A program made the translations under genes and the position numbers. From CAYSHJ01 sp964589725 (GTDB lineage Bacteria > Planctomycetota > Planctomycetia > Planctomycetales > Planctomycetaceae): 19,720 bases of DNA. The notes beneath the pieces were generated by a model. It ran no database searches. It was not told the DNA's origin and was given only the letters and a program-made list of their open reading frames with translations. Numbering within the stretch: position 1 is the stretch's first letter; each line of letters begins with the position of its first letter. Location: contig CAZPUJ010000567.1 of NCBI GenBank assembly GCA_964589725.1, positions 1-19,720 on the forward strand, read 5' to 3'. This document shows positions 14,666 to 19,720 of this stretch, piece by piece.

Positions 14666-16840
14666 ATGTTTTCGTTGCTCGGATCGTCGGCTCGGTTGTG
14701 CGATGGCCTGTCGCGGCGCGAGTGGTTGCGAGTCGGCGGCCTCGGCACGCTGGGACTGTCGCTGCCCGCGTTGATACAGGCACGCGACACAGCTCCGGCG
14801 GGAGTGCTGCCGACCGATAAGGCGTTCGGCAAAGCGAAGAACGTCATCTTTCTCTATTTGCTGGGCGGGCCGCCGCAGCATGAGACGTTCGATCCCAAGC
14901 CCGAGGCACCGCTCGAGGTCCGCGGGCCATTCCAGCCGATCCATACGAACGTGCCGGGCATCGAGTTTTGCGAACTGCTGCCGCGCACGGCACGCATCGC
15001 CGACAAGCTGGCCATCTGCCGTTCCATCTCGACCGACGACAACAATCACGACAGCAGCGGCTATCAACTGCTGACCGGCTACAAGTACGTCGGGCCGAAC
15101 TCGCGCACCATTCAGCCGACCGATGCACCCTGTTTCGCAGCGTTGCTGAAGTTACTCAAGCCCAGCGAAGTCCTGCCGCCGCTGTCGTCGGTCATGATCC
15201 CCGACGTCTGGCGGCTGAATGAGAACGTCACGCCAGCGGGCCAGACGGCCGGATTCTTGGGCAGCCAGTGGAATCCCGATGTCTTCGTCGGCGATCCCGC
15301 GTTGCCCGATTATCGCGTGCAGGGTTTGCAGCTCAGCTCGCTGCCGCCGCTGCGCATCCGCCAGCGCGAGGATTTACTCAAGCAAGTCGAACGTCATTTC
15401 GGACACGTCGAACGGGGCGAGTTGGCTCGCAACTACGACAAGTTTCAGCGGCAGTCGTTCGAGTTGATGACCTCTAGCCGTGCGCGTGACGCCTTCGATC
15501 TGTCAAAAGAACCCGACGCGCTGCGGCTCGCATATGGCACGACGACTTGGGGCCAAAGCCTGTTACTGGCGAGACGCCTGATCGAAGCTGGTGTCCGTTT
15601 GGTGCATGTCAACTGGCCGCGCGAGCCGGGAGACAACGCGGTTGACAATCCCCTGTGGGACACTCACGCGCAGAATGCGGATCGAGTTGAAGACGTCCTC
15701 TGCCCACAGTTCGATGTCAGCTTCACGGCTCTCATCAACGACCTCGATCAGCGCGGTCTGTTGGCCGAAACGCTTGTCGTCGCGATTGGCGAGTTCGGCC
15801 GCACGCCGAAAATTAACGGCAACGGAGGCCGCGATCACTGGGGACCGGTCTTCAGCTTTGCGATGGCCGGAGCGGGCATCGCCGCCGGGCAAGTTTACGG
15901 AGCGAGCGACGCCAGCGGAGCCTATCCCGCACGCGACAAGGTGTCGGGTGGCGACTTTACGGCGACGATCTTCCATTTGCTCGGGGTGCCGCACACGAGC
16001 ACTTTTCACGACCGCGAAGGACGCGAGCACAAGCTGACGCTCGGCGCGCCGATCTATCCGCTGTTGGGCCTCGACCCGGCCACGAACGAGCGCCGCGAAT
16101 CGACCGGTGACATCGCTCGCGTTCCACCGTTCAGTCAGGTCACGCTGCTCAACACCGACTTCGAGGCCAACGTCCCGCTGTACTCTGGCGACACCAGCCG
16201 CCCCAAAGGTTGGCGAGCCTTTCCCTTGTTGGACGACCTCGACACTAACCCGACGCGCCAGCGAGGGACGATCCAAAGTGGCCTCGGCGCGAAGCTGGTC
16301 AACGACGATTCCGATCGTTCACGCAGCGGACAACGCCATGTGGTCCTCGGTCTGCTTCCGGCAACATCGGATGAGCTGCATTTCACCAAAGGCCAAACGG
16401 CGTTTCTAGCGCAGGAAGTCCGCAGCCCATTCGCGGGCCGTTATATGATGAGAGTTGCTGTGCGTGGCGACGGCTCGTCGCGTGAGTTCTTCGAGGCGGT
16501 ATTCCTCAAGCACTTCACCTGCCGCTTGCAATTCTTCCAGTTCACGACACCCGCGAAAATCGCGACCGAACGCAAAGAGTTGGCGTCGATCCCGTTCATT
16601 CCGCGCTTCTTCGAGGCCGGCGAAGCTGGTTTCGACCGCTTCGAGTTGGAGAAGGTTTTCGAGAACCCGAATCCCGGTGGAAATTTTTCGTTTGGGCTGG
16701 GCCTGGGTGCGGCGATCATTCTCGAAAAAACGTCGGACGGCATCCTGACGGTCCCCGCCAACGCCGCTGCTATTCTGCGCATCGACGACGTCACGGTCGA
16801 GTTCACCGGCAAAGCACGGATCGAGACGGTAAAAGTCTGA
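14666..16840 (+). CDS. DUF1501 Tat-exported sulfatase-fold protein with extra C-terminal domain
   Basis: Protein of 724 aa. A Tat signal lies at the N-terminus (LSRREWLRVGGLGTLGLSLP, Arg17-Arg18). The DUF1501 domain, about residues 50-465, belongs to the alkaline phosphatase/sulfatase-like superfamily. It has NVIFLYLLGGPPQHETFDPK, DNNHDSSGYQLLTGYKY, GEFGRTPKINGNGG (Glu376) and RDHWGP (Asp390-His391), which are likely metal-site elements. DUF1501 proteins usually end near 430-480 aa; this one continues with about 255 residues of beta-rich sequence containing VTLLNTDFEANVPLYSGD and FTGKARIETVKV. The extension resembles a binding module but I cannot name it. The partner genes are the DUF1549/DUF1553 proteins on either side, the usual planctomycete pairing. 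The reaction is unknown. Confidence 0.93.
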   Translation: MFSLLGSSARLCDGLSRREWLRVGGLGTLGLSLPALIQARDTAPAGVLPTDKAFGKAKNVIFLYLLGGPPQHETFDPKPEAPLEVRGPFQPIHTNVPGIEFCELLPRTARIADKLAICRSISTDDNNHDSSGYQLLTGYKYVGPNSRTIQPTDAPCFAALLKLLKPSEVLPPLSSVMIPDVWRLNENVTPAGQTAGFLGSQWNPDVFVGDPALPDYRVQGLQLSSLPPLRIRQREDLLKQVERHFGHVERGELARNYDKFQRQSFELMTSSRARDAFDLSKEPDALRLAYGTTTWGQSLLLARRLIEAGVRLVHVNWPREPGDNAVDNPLWDTHAQNADRVEDVLCPQFDVSFTALINDLDQRGLLAETLVVAIGEFGRTPKINGNGGRDHWGPVFSFAMAGAGIAAGQVYGASDASGAYPARDKVSGGDFTATIFHLLGVPHTSTFHDREGREHKLTLGAPIYPLLGLDPATNERRESTGDIARVPPFSQVTLLNTDFEANVPLYSGDTSRPKGWRAFPLLDDLDTNPTRQRGTIQSGLGAKLVNDDSDRSRSGQRHVVLGLLPATSDELHFTKGQTAFLAQEVRSPFAGRYMMRVAVRGDGSSREFFEAVFLKHFTCRLQFFQFTTPAKIATERKELASIPFIPRFFEAGEAGFDRFELEKVFENPNPGGNFSFGLGLGAAIILEKTSDGILTVPANAAAILRIDDVTVEFTGKARIETVKV
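16245..16269. repeat. Possible repeat-derived segment encoding NPTRQRGT
   Basis: The segment begins CTAACCCGACGCGCCAGCGA and reads NPTRQRGT in frame, within a linker of the DUF1501 C-terminal extension. From memory, near-identical DNA occurs at many sites in planctomycete genomes, in other frames as LTRRASEG. One copy here, so recognition rests on recall, not on sequence in this window. Confidence 0.45.
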
Positions 16841-16851
16841 AAACTTTTGTT

Positions 16852-16943
16852 GGCCACGGATGAAACACAGATGAAACACGGATGGGACAAGACTTCGAAT
16901 TGGTTTTCTGAATCCGTGTTTCATCGGTGTTTCATCCGTGGCC
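16852..16943. repeat. Long intergenic inverted repeat (32-bp arms), possible terminator
   Basis: Arms 16852-16883 and 16912-16943 match at 31 of 32 positions as inverted repeats, with a 28-base spacer. Within each arm a GATGAAACAC unit is repeated almost in tandem. It starts 11 bp after the DUF1501 stop and ends 33 bp before the next start. It could terminate or insulate transcription; similar CCACGGATGAAACAC repeats are widespread intergenic sequences in planctomycetes (from memory). Confidence 0.8.
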
Positions 16944-16976
16944 CAAATCATCTGTTTGAGTTTTGAGAAGTTTCGG

Positions 16977-19720
16977 ATGCTATTTCGCTTTCTCGGTATC
17001 TTGCTGTGCCTATGTGTCGCCTCGGTGGCAACGGCCGACGAGCATGCGGTCTCGTTCCGGCGCGAGGTCATTCCCGTGTTGACCAAGCACGGTTGCGCGA
17101 CGGGAGCCTGTCATGGATCGCCCTCCGGCAAAGGGGGCTTTCGGTTGTCTCTGCGCGGCTTTGACGCGGACTTTGACGAAGTGACGCTGGCTCGCGAGGC
17201 ACTTGGCCGGCGCGTGAACTCGAACGATCCGACCGCCAGCCTGATGCTCAGAAAGCCGCTGATGGAGATCGCTCACGGTGGCGGACGCAGACTGCGCGCC
17301 GGCGATCACGGTTACATGATTCTGCGCGACTGGATCGCACAGGGATGCCGAGTCGATTCGCGCGCAGGAACCGTCTGCCTGGAACTGGTCGTCGAGAAAT
17401 ACGAGCGACTGCGGCAGTGGCCCGACGTGCGCGAACGACTGCGTGTGACGGGTCGGTTCGATGACGGAGCGAAACGGGACGTGACGGCACTGGCTGACTT
17501 CACTTCAACCGACGACACGGTCGCGACGGTCTCGGCCGCTGGCGAAGTGAGCGGCCAGGACCGGGGTGAGGCCACCGTCGTGGTGCGGTATCTCGATCAG
17601 ATCGCCGTCGCGCCGCTAACGATTCTCAAACCGGTGGAGGGCTTCGCATGGCCCCATCCGCCCGCGAACAACGAGATTGACCGGATGCTCTTCGCGAAGC
17701 AGCGCCAGTTGCAGATCGTGCCGTCCGAATTATGTTCCGATGGAGAGTTCATTCGACGGCTGTTTCTGGATGTGCTTGGTGTGCTACCGAATCCGGACGA
17801 GACACGCACCTTTCTGGCGGATGCTGCTCCCACAAAGCGAGCCGTGCTGATCGACCAGGTGCTCGAACGCGACGAGTATGCTGAGTTCTGGTCGCTCAAG
17901 TGGGGCGACCTGTTACAGGTGAAAGGGAGCAAACTGTCGCCGGCCGGCGTGCATAAGTTTCATCGCTGGCTGCTGCGAGCGATGCGCGACAACATCCCGT
18001 ATGACCGTTTCGCCGCCGAGTTGCTGACCGCGCAAGGCAGCACGTTCGAGTATCCGCCGGCCAACTTCTATCGAGCCGCCAGTGACGTCGATGCGTGCAG
18101 TGAAGCGGTATCTCAAGTCTTTCTCGGAATCCGCATGCAGTGCGCGAAGTGCCACAACCATCCGTTCGAGCGTTGGACTCAAGACAACTATTACGGATTG
18201 GGCGCGGTCTTCAGTCGCGTGCAGCGCCGAGCTGTACAAAACTCCGACGAACAGACCATCTGGTTGGCCGACGTGGGCGAAGTGACTCAGCCGCGCACTG
18301 GCCAAACGATTCGACCGCTCGTGCCACTGGGAGGTTTTATCGACGTTCCGCCAGGCAGCGATCGCCGCGCGGCGTTCGTGAAGTGGCTCGTCGATCCCAC
18401 GAATCCATTCTTCGCGAAAGTCGGTGTGAATCGGCTGTGGGGGCATGTGCTGGGTCGCGGCTTGGTTGATCCAATCGACGACTTCCGCGACTCGAATCCC
18501 GCTTCGCATCCGGAACTGTTGGACTGGCTGGCGGCCGAATTCGTGCGCAGCGGCTTCGATCCGAAGCACGTCTTGAGGCTGATCCTCAACAGCCGGACGT
18601 ATCAGCTCAGCAGTCGTACGAACCGCTTGAACGAACGCGATGCGAAATTGTTTTCGCACGCCGCCGCGCGGCCACTCACCGCCGAGCCGTTGCTTGACGC
18701 GATCTGTTCGGTGACGGGAGTGCCAGAGAAGTACGTGGGCTTGCCCGCCGGAACCCGCGCCACGCAATTGCCCAGCCCCGATGTGGGAAACGATTTCCTA
18801 AAAGTTTTCGGTCAGCCGGCACGCAATACAGTTTGCGACTGCGAACGCTCTCGGGAGCCGAAACTATCGCAGACACTGCAACTGCTCAGCGGCGAATTTC
18901 TCGCCAAAAAACTTGCACAACCTCAGAGCCGTTTGTCACGACATCTCAGTCCGCGGCGGACGGATCTCGCGACGACCGAGCCTCCTACCGCCAACGGCCT
19001 CAAACTGTGGCTGCGTGCTGACACCGCTGTACTCGACTCGCAAGGCACGGATGCGGCGGAGGCCGAGTCCGTCGCCACATGGCGCGATGCGCGCGACGCC
19101 AACTTGATGGTGACTCAGGGCGACGTCGCACGCCGCCCGACGTTCGTCGCGCGCGGCCCGGCCGGTCGGCCTGCGCTGCGATTCGACGGCGACGACTTCT
19201 TGAATCACACGGCCAGCAACCTCGTGCCCTCCAATGCCGCGCGGACGGTGCTTGTTGTGGGTCACGCGAACGAAACGAGTCCCGGCGGATCGCTGTTCAC
19301 CTTTGGCCGATCGACAGCCGGCGCGAAGCCGGTCTGCACATTCCAGCTTGTTGCGCTCGGCGGCACGTTCTACATCTACTCGGACGGCGTGAACTCGGCA
19401 GGAAACTCGACGATCCCTTCGGCCATCGACACGATTCGAAAGCCGTTTGTCGCGACCTTTGCTTCACCCGGCGCGGGGCACAAGCTGGCATTCTGGCTCA
19501 ACGGCCAACACCAATCGGTCACGCAACCCGGAGCCGTCGGAGTCGACACCGGCACGCTCGGCTTCACTGTCGGCAACCGCGAGGACTATCCGGGCTTCGG
19601 CTGGAACGGCCTGATCTCCGAGGTGTTGGTTTACGACCGAGCCCTCGGCGATGACGAACTCACCGCACTGCACCGGCAGCTCATCGCGCGCTACGCGCTC
19701 GACACGTCAGCCGCTCCGGC
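16977..19720 (+). CDS. DUF1549-DUF1553 exported protein with Big_2-like and LamG-like domains, 3' truncated by window edge
   Basis: The frame is open from ATG 16977 to the right edge (914 codons). A Sec signal (MLFRFLGILLCLCVASVATA) precedes a cytochrome-like segment, GCATGACHGSPSGKGGFRLS, with Cys40, Cys45 and His46. A bacterial Ig-like Big_2 region follows at about 155-215 (VTGRFDDGAKRDVTALADF). DUF1549 covers about 233-430, with CAKCHNHPFERW at C389-C392-H393. DUF1553 runs from about 462 to 660, with VGVNRLWGHVLGRGL and AAEFVRSGFDPKHVLRLILN. From about 673 a LamG/concanavalin-like domain begins (NGLKLWLRADTAVLDS) and continues to the edge. GAGAAG lies 6 nt before the ATG. The gene follows the DUF1501 gene on the same strand, but the long inverted repeat at 16852-16943 may partly separate them. 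Function is unknown; surface polymer binding plus electron transfer is an inference. Confidence 0.94.
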   Translation, partial: MLFRFLGILLCLCVASVATADEHAVSFRREVIPVLTKHGCATGACHGSPSGKGGFRLSLRGFDADFDEVTLAREALGRRVNSNDPTASLMLRKPLMEIAHGGGRRLRAGDHGYMILRDWIAQGCRVDSRAGTVCLELVVEKYERLRQWPDVRERLRVTGRFDDGAKRDVTALADFTSTDDTVATVSAAGEVSGQDRGEATVVVRYLDQIAVAPLTILKPVEGFAWPHPPANNEIDRMLFAKQRQLQIVPSELCSDGEFIRRLFLDVLGVLPNPDETRTFLADAAPTKRAVLIDQVLERDEYAEFWSLKWGDLLQVKGSKLSPAGVHKFHRWLLRAMRDNIPYDRFAAELLTAQGSTFEYPPANFYRAASDVDACSEAVSQVFLGIRMQCAKCHNHPFERWTQDNYYGLGAVFSRVQRRAVQNSDEQTIWLADVGEVTQPRTGQTIRPLVPLGGFIDVPPGSDRRAAFVKWLVDPTNPFFAKVGVNRLWGHVLGRGLVDPIDDFRDSNPASHPELLDWLAAEFVRSGFDPKHVLRLILNSRTYQLSSRTNRLNERDAKLFSHAAARPLTAEPLLDAICSVTGVPEKYVGLPAGTRATQLPSPDVGNDFLKVFGQPARNTVCDCERSREPKLSQTLQLLSGEFLAKKLAQPQSRLSRHLSPRRTDLATTEPPTANGLKLWLRADTAVLDSQGTDAAEAESVATWRDARDANLMVTQGDVARRPTFVARGPAGRPALRFDGDDFLNHTASNLVPSNAARTVLVVGHANETSPGGSLFTFGRSTAGAKPVCTFQLVALGGTFYIYSDGVNSAGNSTIPSAIDTIRKPFVATFASPGAGHKLAFWLNGQHQSVTQPGAVGVDTGTLGFTVGNREDYPGFGWNGLISEVLVYDRALGDDELTALHRQLIARYALDTSAAP

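Overview
The window looks like a piece of a GC-rich planctomycete chromosome, most likely class Planctomycetia. The evidence is the DUF1549/DUF1553 and DUF1501 protein families (very expanded in that phylum), several Tat or Sec exported proteins, an exported Gfo/Idh/MocA-like protein, and short palindromic repeats sitting both between and inside genes. No rRNA, tRNA, CRISPR array, transposase or phage gene was recognised. Ten protein genes are supported; the first is cut by the left edge and the last runs off the right edge.

Layout. (1) 1-1733: 3' part of a flavin-dependent monooxygenase-like gene, read in from outside the window. (2) 1785-3860: an exported S9 prolyl-oligopeptidase-type peptidase. 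Its 3' end overlaps by 17 bp the convergent gene 3844-5097, a Tat-exported protein resembling Gfo/Idh/MocA oxidoreductases. (3) 5178-6683, divergent from the latter: an integral membrane CNNM/CBS protein whose usual C-terminal CorC domain is replaced by a PTS EIIA domain. (4) 6684-7069: a 386-bp gene-free stretch almost filled by a nested, end-to-end palindromic element with 34-bp terminal inverted repeats and four 8-bp-stem hairpins. (5) 7070-10435: a tight two-gene unit made of an HGSNAT/DUF5009-type membrane acyltransferase followed 9 bp later by a 664-aa protein of unknown family. (6) 10436-10589: two inverted copies of a C/G-rich palindromic repeat between convergent genes. (7) 10590-11447, minus strand: a small exported protein of unknown function. 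(8) 11554-19720: three plus-strand genes, DUF1549/DUF1553, then DUF1501, then a second DUF1549/DUF1553 protein with Big_2-like and LamG-like domains.

How the genes may work together. The last block has the standard planctomycete arrangement of exported haem-motif DUF1549/DUF1553 proteins with a Tat-exported, sulfatase-fold DUF1501 partner. Here all three also carry extra beta-sandwich or concanavalin-like modules, which suggests binding of polysaccharide or another surface polymer (inference). The other genes are individually recognisable but do not form an obvious single pathway.

The least expected signals are structural. The first DUF1553 gene contains in-frame palindromic insertions at 13498-13524 and 13744-13824, and probably further repeat-derived segments. 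The paralogue 5 kb downstream lacks the clearest of these, which gives an internal control. Several of these elements, and the large intergenic one, share an architecture in which each arm of a larger inverted repeat is itself a hairpin.
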